From Lamellibrachia columna (Eukaryota; Annelida; Polychaeta; Sabellida; Siboglinidae): a DNA stretch of 64,000 nt. The translations under genes were made by a program, and so were the position numbers. Shown here piece by piece: positions 50,376 to 62,055 of this stretch. Every line of letters begins with the position of its first letter. Positions within the stretch are counted from its first letter, which is position 1. The DNA lies in assembly GCA_963662155.1 (NCBI GenBank), contig OY759263.1, positions 32,733,106 to 32,797,105 on the forward strand, read 5' to 3'. A model generated the notes under the pieces. The model was not told where the DNA came from. It saw only the letters and a program-made list of their open reading frames with translations, and made no database searches.

Positions 50376-50515
50376 GCCCGTCCTCAAGGGGAATCGGGAT
50401 TCGAACCCCCATTTTGGGGAGAATTTCTTTTAAATGTATTTTTTTTAATCATCCTAAAAATCCCCGGCTAACTGTGTACGCCCGAATCCCCATTTTCAAG
50501 ACCACGAGGACGGGC
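50376..50515. mobile_element. 140-bp MITE-like element with GCCCGTCCTC termini
   Basis: GCCCGTCCTC (50,376-50,385) and GAGGACGGGC (50,506-50,515) are perfect inverted ends. Inside, GGGATTCGAACCCCC mirrors CCCGAATCCCC. Related sequence occurs inside R2 at 41,137-41,270 and in reverse at 57,500-57,615. Too short to encode anything. It lies 68 bases before the splice acceptor of the SGNH gene. Confidence 0.75.
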
Positions 50516-50583
50516 CTGTATACATACATTCATACGTTGTACCGTTTTCTTGATGACGAACGTACGCAACTTCTCTGTTTCAG

Positions 50584-51927
50584 TCAAGCGTGACGAACCG
50601 AGCACCGCTCAGAGTAAATGGAATCGCCGGCCAAGATGCATCTATCGGCGTTGTATAAGTACAAATTTGGAATGGGTACGTGCCGATATATCTGGGTTTT
50701 GCTTTGCGTTATCGGCATATTCATATTCGCATCCACAACAAATGTGTTTCCGTATTCGTCGCCTGCCTATCGCCACGGATACGGCCGGGGACACGTCATG
50801 GCAATCAGAAAACAACGTTTTCCCACCAACGACAAGAAATACACAACACAATCCGACGGTAGAGCGGTGTTGACAACAGGGTGTTCACACAGTTCCAGGC
50901 TGTGCAGCGATAGCGCCATAAGAAACTGTATTGTCGCACGCGACCGTTTCCCCGAAGAACAACATTGGAATAACAACAACGCCTCGTTTCCAGGCAGTCG
51001 CTTTGTGCCTCGTTTCTGTCAGTTCAAATATGACGTCATTCCACCGCAACTGCTCCAACGTTGTCTGCAGCAGAAACAAATCAAACGGATTGTGGTGATC
51101 GGCGATTCGCACGGCAATAGGTATTTCGGGGCATTGAAGGAAATGTTGAAACCAATAACTCGTTGCACACTACTAAGTAATGACCTTACGGAAAATTATT
51201 TTTCCAAGCGAAGGCGTCGTGCAACGAAATTTCCTAAGCAGAAATCTCATAAGCGATATAATGTTTTGTTTGAATGCATCTTCGTTAACTCTTTAGACAA
51301 ACCGGGAATGATAACGGTGACTCTCTTCCACGAAGCGTTTTAATTGAACTCATTAGCATAATTTCATTCACCGATAGGAAGTTACCGAGCACGAACTTGC
51401 GCTGTTCGTCGGCATCCGTCAATGGAACCGGTCGGTGTAACAAAGTGAAACCTCGAAAGTTATTTCCTACACTATTTGGCGACTATCTCGCCAGAGAAAA
51501 CAACTACCCGGATGTAATATTGTTATTTTCTAACAGCCACGATAAAGGTATGCGTAAAACGCTAAATAAAACCCGGGCGGACATAACGTCTTTGCGAGAT
51601 GTCATCAGCCGATATGTGCCACGGACTACTGCCTTCTACTGGTTCAGTCACCTTAGTGAGAACACATTAAAGAAGAAGCCGGGTTGGCAGGACATAATGT
51701 ACGAGGGAAAATATACTGCCAACGAGATGATTGTTAGAACAAATCGTGCAATGTACGACGTTTTACGAGACGACATTCGGAGTGACCGAATACGTACGTT
51801 CTTTGACCTCTACGCTATGACCATACTGTTGCCTGCCTGGTCACTAGATGACATACACTTAAAACATGACTGGTACAGATACCTTATGTCGTATTGGTTT
51901 CAAACGGCATGTTTCAAATTCATGTGA
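50584..51927 (+). pseudogene. SGNH/PC-esterase-like type II membrane protein (one frameshift)
   Basis: A strong acceptor (CTTCTCTGTTTCAG) ends at 50,583; the frame begins at ATG 50,618. Cytosolic residues 1-22 are followed by an anchor (YIWVLLCVIGIFIFAS, about 24-40). The catalytic domain has IVVIGDSHGNRY (nucleophile Ser in block I, residues 162-169). The frame stops at 51,341 right after a T4 run (GCGTTTTAATTG); the next frame continues without stops from about 51,340: PDVILLFSNSHDKG (block III position), then SLDDIHLKHDWY (DxxH, 51,847-51,858), and a normal stop at 51,925-51,927. GDS plus DxxH is the layout of PC-esterase/SGNH acyltransferases (TBL, CASD1, NXPE-like). A role in acylating or deacylating Golgi glycans is inferred. 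Total near 430 residues. Either a one-base indel pseudogene or a sequencing error in the T run. Confidence 0.72.
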
Positions 51928-51929
51928 TT

Positions 51930-52930
51930 GAGTTCAATGTTTACCCATGGTACTAAGGCTGTGTATTGGCTCGTAACAAAGCTAATTAACACTTCCCAGA
52001 CTGCAAGGTAATGTGCGGATTTAAGTGGGAACCATTGGGCGGTGATAGCTGACGGCAGTTCTTATGCATAAGGGTGATTGTTTTATTTCTGTATACTTTT
52101 AGGATTGTTTCCATACTTTAAGGATGTTTTCTTCAAAAAATAATTTTCACGTTTCACTTTTATTTCCGACGTTTCACATGGGATAGCATTATTCACTGAT
52201 AGGAAACTGTCTCATGAACGACAGAGCGTCACTCTCCTGTTTGTTTGCTCAGAATGAGATTGTGCATAGTCGTTTTTACGCTTGCAGTGTGTATTGATAG
52301 ATTGACCACCTTCACAAATTGTACAGTTATGACAATTTGTCTTATATTAATATTATATAAGTAATAGCAAAATATTAGTTAAACACTAATAAACTAATGT
52401 CATACTTATTGCCATTTTTAGCATATTGTTTACATAAACCTGAATCGTGGTCTACGTAAGACACACCACACAGCACGCAGTTACAAGTGCAGATACTATG
52501 ATACGCATAAATATAAGTTTTCATTGAAGTACGTAAGTCCACAAGCACTCTTCCTACACATTCGTCTATTGCCACAACAATGACTCAATCTGAACGTGTC
52601 TCGAGGCAACAGGGGCCAATTTTCAAGAGGCCTAGAAAATGGGTTTTGTTCAACACCCATTACACAGTTGGTTTGGCATCCCATTCCAATCACAGACGCC
52701 CGCATGGGGCGGGGTGGGGCTCCAACATGCCTTTGGAGGGGAGATTATAATCCCCGCCTTTACGTGTTTTTGTACATTATTGTGCAAAATAGTAATATGT
52801 CAGTGTTTCTGTAGACTAGCAATTGGCGGTAGGTTTGTTGCACAATTCCGGTACACATTGCACTTGTGAATTGTGCACTTTATATTTTATGCAATACGTA
52901 CATATTATGTAGTATGTGTTAGTGCTGATT
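51930..52930. other. Unassigned spacer
   Basis: 3' flank of the SGNH gene. Nothing recognisable as coding, RNA or repeat. Confidence 0.45.
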
Positions 52931-52934
52931 GTAC

Positions 52935-53850
52935 GTCTGATGGAATGTCCAGGTGATAATTGTGTTGCTTTGTATATCTCGCTCGAACAATGTCACCAAT
53001 AGGCTGGACGTACAGTGAAAAGAGCAGTGGTCAAAGGACAGAGCCTTGCGGGACACCCGTCATCAGAGTACTTGTATTCGATGATTGGCCACCGATTACT
53101 ATGTGCTGCGTCCGCTCTTGCAGATACGATGCAATCCAGTCTTGTGCTTTGCCAACGAAGCCGTAACGCAAACGTATTCGCCTAATCAAGATGTCATGGT
53201 TGATTGTGTCGAACGCCGCACCAAAATCAACGAAAACCAAAGTTGTTCCTTGTTTATTGTCCATGACTGTTTTGATGGCACTTGTAACGTACAGTAGCGC
53301 GGTGTCAGTCGAATGTTTTTTTTTCGATACTGAAAGCACTCAACCATTTGCTGATCAGAAACGGTAGTTATCAAGCATTTCTTAAATCATTTCATATTTT
53401 CTATTTTATGTCAAGTGATGGCTTCTTCAGCGATGGACGGACAATTGCATGCTTAAGCGGCCTTGGCACGACTGCCTCATCCAGAGAGGTATTTGTAATC
53501 ACTGTGATGACCGACAAAATACTGATGATATTGTCCCTTAGCTGATTAGCAGACAGAGGATCCAGTACATATGTTTTGTCAGTAGTACCACAAATCGCTG
53601 TGATATCTGCGTTCGTAGTTGGATCGAACACATGGATAGATTCAGTGAAACAACGTTTTTCATCTGTTGGCCTATCGTTGGTGTTGAAGTACTGCAAACC
53701 CGACAGGAGTTTATCGATCTTTTCACTGAACAAATGTGAAAATAGTTGAGATTGAGATCCCTGCTGACAGTATAAAATATTTTTTTCTGTAACTTAAAGT
53801 ACTTGATCATATAAAAAACTGATGTGTGTAACTTGCATGTATAATACATT
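52935..53850 (-). pseudogene. CR1/L2-like LINE RT fragment
   Basis: Minus strand. 53,733-53,402 reads DKTYVLDPLSANQLRDNI, LDEAVVPRPLKHAIVRPSLK and KPSLD. After a deletion, 53,339-53,031 reads KKHSTDTALLYVTSAIKTV, LVFVDFGAAFDTINHDILIR (palm Asp), RIRLRYGFVGKAQDWIASYL and GVPQGSVL. A frameshift then gives FTVYVQPIGDIVRAR and HNYHLDIPSD, where YADD should be. The same VQPIGDI wording occurs in the + strand fragment at 60.6 kb, so both are probably one family. Catalytic core destroyed. Confidence 0.9.
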
Positions 53851-54463
53851 AATTTATTGTTGGCCTGCGTGATTCAATCTAAAGTATATTGACTGAATAA
53901 CTGTGTATATGTAGCTGTACATAGATATGGAAACAGACTGATATGTAATTATTCCAACTATGTGCTATGGTTGTTACCTTTGAATAAATGAACTCATACC
54001 GAATAAATATTATACATAAAATATTAAAGTAATGTTACCAGAAAATGGCATAACGAATGATGTTTATAACTGAGAGTGAACATTTTCGAGCTACGATGTT
54101 GTTCTACATTAATCCATGTCATTCGTTTATCTGAGAGTGAACTGTTTAGAGATATGATGTTATTCTACATTAATCCATGTCATTCGTTTATCTGTGAATT
54201 GATCAGATGATTAATAAAAAATTACTTTATTTACAGGATTAAGTTGTTGTGTTACATATGTTGGGGAATTTACTGCAACCACCCAAGGTAAACCGTTTTT
54301 TTTCTAATAAAACGAACGCCTGAAATGTAAGTTAATATTTTGAAATTATTCGCTGATGGTTCAAGTAAATAAAAAGCATTAAGAAACCTATGTTGCAGGG
54401 TGTGCAACCAAATTCAACATTTCCAGAATTGCTCCAGGTCTACCCGTGCTACTTATCTGTTAA
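53851..54463. other. Spacer with a 70-bp tandem duplication
   Basis: 54,070-54,200 holds two copies of a roughly 70-bp unit (GAGAGTGAAC ... ACATTAATCCATGTCATTCG, TTTATCTG). Nothing else recognised. It is the 3' flank of the fucosyltransferase-like gene. Confidence 0.6.
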
Positions 54464-55919
54464 CTAACTACTAACGTAGCAAAATTTAATTTTCTCAACT
54501 TCATAAAAACGATGGCCACTTTGGACCCGTCTCCGTGGAAAACGTCCTTTGACGTTGATGTACGAATGTGGTGGGAGAAAAGTTTTATAGTGGGCAACTC
54601 CCAGAATAACCGGCACAATGCCTTGCTGAAGACGTGTCCAAACCTTCTCTGTGATGTAATCGGTGCAGAGCGAGTTCTCGAAAGTAAAGTAAAACTTGTG
54701 CGTTTTAATGAGATTCTTCATGTGCACGCAACTACGTTTACGTTTATTGCACGTGTAACCTGCACACTTTCCAAATATATCAATGTCAACATACCGTGTC
54801 AGTTCAGCCACATATAGTTCCCTCAAACTCTAAGTCTTAAATTTACTAACAATCCATAACACTAAGCGAGTTTTCTCCTTAGTGTGATCATATGGAATAT
54901 ACTCGTACGATATGTTTGGCTCCTCCCACGTCAGTGACTCGGCAGATTCCCCGTAGACACGTCGTATAACGTCGGTGATGTTACTCGGATCATTGGCGAC
55001 GTTGTATATCGTGGGAACACACATTCCGTACGGTTTGACTACGTCACCGTTCACCGAGTACGTGATTGTCCAGTTGAACCAGGTCTCGTAAGGTTTGATA
55101 TTCAACTTAAATCGGACAGGCGCCTCGCGAAGATATCTTATCCAGTGCTGATGGTGGAGTCTGAACGACGGCATGCGATGACGCTTTGCTACGCGTCTCG
55201 TCTATATTATGACGACATCGCTGGTGTTGTACAACGAATGGTTGTTAGTGAAGACACACGGGACGGGATAGTTGCACTGTTGCGTGCTTCGAAGAAAAGT
55301 GTCAGTCCATATTAATATCTGCATACTGTCTTCACTTCGGGTATTGTTCCATGTGCGGCCTGTATTCTTAACCAACTGTGGTGTCCGCGTAGTCTTGCTA
55401 CGTGATCGCCCGATCGAGGCGCTGTCGATGAGTTCTGCTACAGGCAAAAATGTTTTCTTCTTTGCATTCGTAGATTTGTGCCTTGTTCCATTACGTGGGT
55501 CAGCAGCGATCGACGGAGCTGATGCCGCTTTCCTTCCACGTGACATACGCACCACAGGTCGCGTCACATGTCGCAGCTCTGTGTTGTACACAAACAATGT
55601 CACTACGACGGAAGCGATCATAACAATTATGAACGCCGAGTATATTGATTTCCTGAAACAGAGAAATATGAAATGATTTAATTCATAAAACCAAGACCAC
55701 CCATAGAGCTGCCGTCGGAATGTAGCTTACAATACTGGAGGATAGAGTTGAGAAACCGTTTTTGGTTCAAAGTACAACTTACTTTTCAATGGCGACTACG
55801 CTGTATGATCTCGTTAATCGGCAACTATCAAGTGAATGGGGCTCCAAGTCTCGTTCGGCACCACACTGATTTTGATACTTCCGGTGACATTCCCGTGTTG
55901 TTGCATATATGATCGACAT
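54464..55919 (-). pseudogene. alpha-1,3-fucosyltransferase-like gene (GT10) with two in-frame TAG codons
   Basis: Exon 2 begins at 55,652 after acceptor TTTCTCTGTTTCAG. The anchor IYSAFIIVMIASVVVTLFVY (55,645-55,586) is followed by a basic stem and ILIWTDTF (about 55,318). A TAG at 55,202-55,204 breaks SDVVII.TRR without shifting frame. MPSFRL..QHWIRYLREAP and FNWTITYSVNGDVVKPYG (55,078-55,025) follow, then LVLWIVSKFKT, a second in-frame TAG (54,830-54,832), SLRELYVAELTRYVDIDIFG and FYFTFENSLCTDYITEKVW (54,694-54,638), the GDP-fucose-binding signature, then PVILGV and LPPHSYINV. The C-terminus may shift frame near 54,540. Upstream, an ATG at 55,919 opens 45 codons to donor AA|GTAAGT (55,782), in phase with exon 2 over a 130-bp intron; this exon 1 is tentative. 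Length near 440 fits the family. Expected role: fucose transfer onto Golgi N-acetyllactosamine-type glycans. Confidence 0.85.
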
Positions 55920-55929
55920 TGTCTAAATA

Positions 55930-56550
55930 CTGTTTATATGTCATATACAATTTTATTTCGTGCTTACACAATCACTTCTCATACTAGTAATGCCAAATTA
56001 TTCTGACTACAATTAAACACTTGTTATTAATAATAGTATACGTCAAATTAATTAACAATTCATTAGCAATGCAAAATCGCTTGTTAAATAAAGTTGAGGC
56101 CTGACTTACGAACTATTGTGTGTTCATGAAGTAGTGCAGATCATAATTGTCTTAATCAATTTAATATAGATTAATTAAAAGTAAGTAATATGATAACGTT
56201 ATAAGCAGCCACTGCTTCATTAATGCTAATATAAAATATAAGCCGTCCACCGTCTATGTTTATAGTGCCGTCCACCGTCTATGTTTATAGTGCCGTCCCT
56301 AGTGTTACTTTTACTGTTTACTTGTTACATTTATACGTCTTTACCCACGTGCCAGGATGACCTACATTTGACAGGAACTGCTCAGCCATGACCTTTTTCC
56401 CGGCTGTTGTTCAAGCCTTCGATTTCTTCAAGTCGTTAACGGCACGGACACTGGTCCGCCTACCTTTATTCCTGTCATAGGTGTCCCTCGAGGTAACCGT
56501 GTTAGCCATTGGGTCCAGCCAATGATTCGAAGCATCTAAATTATGTTTGT
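55930..56550. other. Unassigned spacer with a 27-bp duplication
   Basis: 56,243-56,298 contains GCCGTCCACCGTCTATGTTT ATAGT twice plus a partial third start. No coding content is recognised. The region includes the likely promoter of the fucosyltransferase-like gene, but I see no clear TATA or initiator. Confidence 0.5.
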
Positions 56551-56555
56551 GTTTA

Positions 56556-56790
56556 AGTGAGGCGCTGTGGTTGTGTGGTAGGGGGTCGGACTTTCTGTCG
56601 AGGGGACCGGGGATCGAAACCACGTACTGCCATTTTGTAACTTGGACAATTTCAATCACCCCACATTGCCTGCGTCCTTCGTAAGAGACAATGAAAGCTG
56701 TTGGTCCGCTCTCTAGGATGTCCATGCCAGGGGAAATAAAATGTCCCACACAGGGGGTAAACGTGCAACCTGTTGTGGACTCCATCTCTC
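56556..56790 (+). mobile_element. tRNA-derived SINE
   Basis: The head, GAGGCGCTGTGGTTGTGTGG TAGGGGGTCGG, has an A-box-like TGTGGTTGTGTGGTAGG, and GGGGATCGAAACCAC about 45 bases on fits a pol III B box (GGTTCGAAACC with one change). A conserved-looking body (AAGAGACAATGAAAGCTGTT; AGGGGAAATAAAATGTCCC) follows. No poly-A tail or flanking repeat that I can define, so the 3' end is approximate. The minus-strand open frame over it is not a gene. Confidence 0.65.
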
Positions 56791-56799
56791 ATGAGTCAT

Positions 56800-57180
56800 T
56801 GCAGAAGGGTTCACGGCGCGGCTTAATCAATTCTGCTAACTACCTCACAAGAGGATTCGGCTGAATGAATCTTTGTTTTAAAATAATAAACACATATAAA
56901 ACACTCATAACTTGGGTGGGTTTCTTCTGAAAGGGAATTCTTCAGTGTACAGATGTATGCCAATAATTTATAAGTTGTGATTCGCGGTCCAAGAATACAT
57001 AATTTCACGACCCACGACTTACACCTGTATAAACTCTGTTTGTGATAATGCAACCACGTCCACTTCAAAAACGCTGCTATAACGTTAAAACTCCGTACCG
57101 AGTATGCACAATCGTCAAGAAACAGTGAACCCGCTTAATACACATAGTAAAGAACGAACTGAAATTAAAAAGCTCACAGT
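56800..57180. other. Unassigned spacer
   Basis: Nothing recognisable. Confidence 0.4.
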
Positions 57181-59165
57181 TTGTTCCGCATTAAAAGAGC
57201 TAGAATGATGGGCCTAAATCATAAGTAGGAATATGTTTCATTGAAATACCGTCTACACAGCAGCTATAAAGGTCAGACGTGGATAGAGAAATAACACATT
57301 GCAACAGCTAAAATGTTTGTGTTCAAGGTAGTAAGTAATAAGTAACTGTTCAAATCGAGATGCACGTTGAGTAGCTTCATTGTTTAAATTTGTATTATCA
57401 GCACGGCTAGCCAGTTTACCTACTGGGACTGGTGATTGATCCAATGTAGTCAATTTACTACAATGATGCCCTGCCATATTAGTTGGCCACATCTACCAAC
57501 TTTAATCAGTCACACCTTTCAAGGCACACACAATTAGTCTGGGATTCCTGGGTGGTTCTCTCAAAAAGGGGGTTCGCTCGAACCCCCCGAACCCCCTGGC
57601 GACGGTCATGCCTTTCTATATGTATGAGTAATGTCGTCAAACGATTGAGCTTGCTCTATATCATTGTAGATCTCAGTTTTGTACACGCCTGAAACCATGA
57701 AAAGACCTGTTGTCATTGATGGCTGGCATCACCATGAGCAACTTTGTTGATGTGGCAAAGGCATTGCTGGCCCGGTGTTAGTGACTGTAGGCAAAACACC
57801 ACACCCACCTTGCAGTGGGATTTGTGCCAGGATATCATCAGACACAACGTTTGAGTTGAACGCTATCTGATGGTGCACAATATTTTCAGGAACAAAGTCA
57901 TATCAGTAGAATGTGATAATGCAAACTCTGATCCAAGTTCTAATACTCTTGCTGCTTTCGGGAGCAGCTCATCTCATTACAAACATGTATTTTAATATTT
58001 TTGATCGAACTAGGCAAATATATAGTGCCTCATTTTCTCTACATATCTGGAGTGTTGGAAACTTCTGATGGAACTGATCCTACTTCCAACTTGTCCAATG
58101 ATATCGTCAGTCGGTGCTAGTGTACCTACAGTCATGGCAGCTATTGTCGTTTGCATTAGCAACAGTCCTATTACAGGACTATCGACACAGACGCCACATT
58201 TTGTGTAGCTATGATAGCGATCAAGACGTCGTGGACGCTTTATTAAGAAGGTCCGAGTCGTATTTCAAAGGAAAATTGCTGGTGATGTGCTAGTTCCGGG
58301 TGAGTGATCACGTGAACAATAACAGGACCTTAAAAGTCAACATGCCAACCTGCCACCGCAAGGGTAGCTCTACTGCTGCCACCCAAGTTCCCCACGGACG
58401 CCCCAGCACGGTTATTGTCCGACTTGAGTTTAAGCGAGTGATACTATCTACGTATGTCGGGGACGGAATACTGGCAGTTATAGTAGTGTGTTGTGAAGGT
58501 CTACTTAATTTAAAACAATCGAAAAGACGAATGAAACTGCGAAGTTGCTAACAATTGTACGTGATAACTACGTAGGGTTATTCGATTGTTTGTAGAAAGC
58601 GTATTGGAGGGGGGAGGTGAATTTCGAGAAATTTCCATCCTAAGTCTGTGTGAACACAGCTTAACTCCATTATAGTAAGATTGTTTACGTTGGCCCGTTA
58701 AACAACGAAACAATTTGCGTAAATATGGCCTCCACTGCATGAATAGCGCTCTGCGTTTAACGTCACAGTTGGTCCCATGTTGTTTCGGTTGGTGTACCCC
58801 GAGAAATGTAATACATCAACGAGAATGTCACAACAATCGGTATTCCCAGTAGGAAATCGTAATCGTAATAATCTTATATTATGTAGAAGACATCTTCTAT
58901 GCAAGTATAACTTACTTATTATTATAATATAATTTACCAACGGCCCTCGCGGACCATGACTGATAGAAGAAGATTACAAAAGGGTAATTATTTCGAAGTA
59001 TATTATTACAAAACGATATTGTGCGACCATCAATTATTTAGTTGGCTTTCAGAGATTGAATACTGTGTCTTACAGAATGGAAAACTGGGAAATAACAACG
59101 TTTTTACAAGCCCTAAACCGATATTCTGGAGAGGACATTTGTTTAACGCATTTGATATAACATTT
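57180..59165 (-). repeat. R2 composite element, copy 2 (reverse of copy 1)
   Basis: 57,180-57,480 is the reverse complement of 47,500-47,760, and 57,420-59,165 is the reverse complement of 39,540-41,370. This is the fullest R2 copy, about 2 kb. With copy 1 it forms a second widely spaced inverted pair (about 16 kb apart) that encloses the LINE, R4 copy 3, the SGNH gene and the fucosyltransferase-like gene. No ORF. Confidence 0.82.
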
Positions 59166-59640
59166 AGGAAGATTTAATAAGATTGCCATTTAAGGCAAAG
59201 GTCCAGATAGCAAGTGGACAAGGAAACAATTGGCTTATCGAGAGTCCAACATTTTTCATCTATGTGTAACCCGCCCCCACGAAACTTGTCAAACTTGTCT
59301 ATTACCTATTACAATTACTATTACATATTACTATTGCCTGTTCGGTGCGGCTTGTCACAACAATATGGTCTTGTTTGGCGTACGTTTCGAGACACCAGAC
59401 TGGTTGGAAAGTCACAAATTAACAAGTCAAGTATCAAGTCAATGACTCCCAAGTCCAAGTCAAGTCTCGAGCCATTTCTCTGCATTCCAAGTAATGTCAA
59501 GTAAAGTAAAAATGGACGACTCGAGTGCGACTCGCGTCATCCCCTACGACCCGAATTAACAAGTATGTTGTTTAGCACCACACAAATGCCACTAGACACA
59601 GGAAAGGTCGTAGTCCAGTAGAAATCAATATATATTTTTA
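59166..59640. other. Unassigned spacer with (TATTAC)n-like tract
   Basis: An imperfect (TATTAC)n block at 59,283-59,337 and AAGTCAAGT-type short repeats at 59,420-59,510. No coding content recognised. Confidence 0.5.
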
Positions 59641-60250
59641 ACAAAACGAGGACATTTTGGTTGTGCATATATAAGAATTGTTAAAACATAACAATTTGTA
59701 ACTACAATTAAATTATCACGCCAGTGGTTTACTAGGAAAAGCTGTTGAACACACATCATTTTAATTTCATGGGACGCATCATACTGTTAGATAACTCATG
59801 CCATGAGTGTGAAATTCTAACAAAATTCCCTCGCGAAATGAAAATTTATTTGCATACACCTATTTCTATAGTTGCCAATACCACATGGCTATGCTGTTTG
59901 CATCCAAGCTCAACTTATCTAACATATTTTAGCAATCGTTTACTAAACTGGTCCTCTTTCTGACTAAATAACACGTTTATTTGAGACGGCGTATGTTATG
60001 TGTATGCCGGCCTCCTTTAATACGTCACAATAGTCTAGGTTACCCCGATTATCATAGAACTGGGCAAGCGCTTACGGGTCTTGCTGGTTAACATGTCAGC
60101 GCTCAGTCAACTGGAGAAATGGCCAGAATCTCCAACTTTTAGAACACATTCTGAGTAATCCAATTGCGTGATATTCTTTATTTTAGTTGCACATGGTTAG
60201 TTTTTATTATCTCTTTTAGGTGCCTAGCCCCAAAACCATGACTTTTGTTT
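59640..60250. mobile_element. MITE-like element related to that at 23.5 kb
   Basis: The left part (GTAACTACAATTAAATTATCAC, GCCAGTGGTTTACTAGG) is the reverse complement of the right part of the 23.5-kb element, and the right end (TTAGTTGCACATGGTTAG, TCTTTTAGGTGCCTAGCCCC, AAAACCATGA) matches its right end directly. Both ends of this copy are therefore inverted versions of one another. About 0.6 kb, no ORF. Exact ends uncertain. Confidence 0.65.
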
Positions 60251-60359
60251 TGTTTTAACTGAAGGAGTAATGCCGACTGAACTGGAGCGGGGTCGTGTGC
60301 ACCAATTACCAAAAAACCGTATTTGTGCAAAGATGCAATAAGCAACCCAGTCAGCCAAC

Positions 60360-60730
60360 TATCACAACTCTCAAAGATAATCGAGAAGGTCGTGTGGCCA
60401 CCAGATTGAATGGGAAGTCTCGACTCGACCGAGACGGCTCAACTCAGAGTGGTGAACGAAATCACGTCAAGAGTCTATTGTTGCTATCGACGCCACTGTT
60501 GCTTGGTCGCTTACAACGACGCTATGGCCTCACCGGAGTTGTATTATGCTGGGTTGAGTCGTACCTTCGTGATAGCAAACAATCTCTATTATGTGCAGCC
60601 GATCGGCGATATAATATGTAAACATAATTTTAAATATCACCACTATGCTGATGATTTGCAACTGTTTGATCATTTTGATTTGCACGCAATTTCTCTGCCA
60701 ACCGTTGTGCACCGTGTTGAGCAGTGTTGA
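60360..60730 (+). pseudogene. LINE RT fragment with YADD
   Basis: Two frames. One (to about 60,590) reads TPLLLGRLQRRYGLTGVVLC and WVESYLRDSKQSLL, the segment after the palm Asp. The other gives YYVQPIGDIICKHN and KYHHYADDLQLFDHF, with catalytic YADD at about 60,645. The GVPQGS block is deleted between them. Earlier RT (SQPTITTLKDN... VVNEIT) is barely recognisable. Related to the minus-strand fragment at 52.9-53.85 kb. Confidence 0.85.
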
Positions 60731-60805
60731 GCAGTGTTGAGCAGTGTTGAGCAGTGTTGAGCAATGTTGAGCAGTGTTGAGCAGTGTTGAGCAGTGTTGA
60801 GCAAG
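60717..60805 (+). repeat. 10-bp tandem repeat, about 9 units
   Basis: GTTGAGCAGT repeated about nine times with one A variant, directly after the LINE RT fragment (it starts from the RT's own GTTGAGCAGTG sequence). Confidence 0.96.
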
Positions 60806-60871
60806 GATTGGATTGTTTACTTCTTGTGCATAATCGATTCCAAAACAGAAATCCTATCAATTATACCCAAA

Positions 60872-61267
<396 letters not shown>

Positions 61268-61272
<5 letters not shown>

Positions 61273-61560
61273 CGGTCAGACGTCTTTGTTCAGCTGAATC
61301 TAACAGTTTGGTGGTTGGGAAGTCACTAACTGGAGCTGGGAACTGCGCATTCGTTCACGAAGCTGCTGCAGTATGGAATGCTCTGCCGACAAACATTACA
61401 TCCAAAACGTATTTTACCTTTCAAGGCAGCTTTATAGAATCTTTATATTAGTGCCTATACTTAACATACTATATATTTATATTTTTTATTAGTCAGGTTT
61501 AGGTTCTTTTATGGATATGGCGCTATATAAAAAATAATATAATTGTTATCATTATTATTG
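61268..61560 (+). pseudogene. LINE 3' end (C-terminal RT tail and 3' UTR)
   Basis: Begins with the reverse complement of the 36-bp motif (61,268-61,303). Then, with frameshifts, it reads AFVHEAAAVWNALPTNI-like protein (about 61,340-61,400), the common last block of CR1/L2 RTs, and a stop near 61,450. The 3' UTR ends GGATATGGCGCTATATAAAA and (TTATTA)n, the same type of ending as the LINE at 44.8-47.1 kb (GGCGCTATATA, TTA repeats). Confidence 0.78.
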
Positions 61561-61899
61561 TTATTATTATTATAAGAAAAAGAGAGTAGTGTCGTTTTAA
61601 GTGCACTACCAGGATGCAACTATGATAAGAGAAAACAGCGAACACTGTGTAAATGTGCAATGTGATACAATCATTGGATCGAACAGTGTGAACTAATTTG
61701 CCTCAACATTCTACGTTCGCCAGCATCGACGTACCCAGAGCGACAGGTGGCTGAGTCGCTGCAGCTTCACAGCGTTTTTATTGTTATTAACCTTGCAAAC
61801 ACAACAACAGTGTCCGTGTCTGGAGTCCTGCTAAATAAGATAGTGTATTTTCTAATAACACGCAATTGTGATTTTGTAAGCTAATGTCATTTAACAACT
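61561..61899. other. Unassigned spacer
   Basis: Nothing recognisable after the LINE tail. Confidence 0.4.
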
Positions 61900-62055
61900 A
61901 AAGAAGATTGAAAAACACACTGAAAAAATATCAAATAAGTATTCCAAAATTCTTGACATATTAAACAGATTAAAGCATGTGTTACTTCTAGAAATTAAAG
62001 TTATTTTATATAGTACACTAATATTACCTCATATTAACTATTGTATCAGTGTTAA
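61900..62055 (+). pseudogene. LINE RT C-terminal scrap
   Basis: The + strand reads ILDILNRLKHVLLLEIKVIL then YSTLILPHINYCISV, the Y..LI.PH..YC block that follows the RT thumb in Jockey/CR1 LINEs. Nothing on either side continues it. Confidence 0.7.

Noticed and set aside
54830..55204. Stop-codon reassignment (TAG as sense) in this organism
   Set aside because: Other genes and LINEs in the window carry TAA and TGA as well as TAG interruptions, pointing to ordinary decay or error.
56411..56785. 124-codon minus frame
   Set aside because: Overlaps the tRNA-derived SINE in antisense; no protein similarity.
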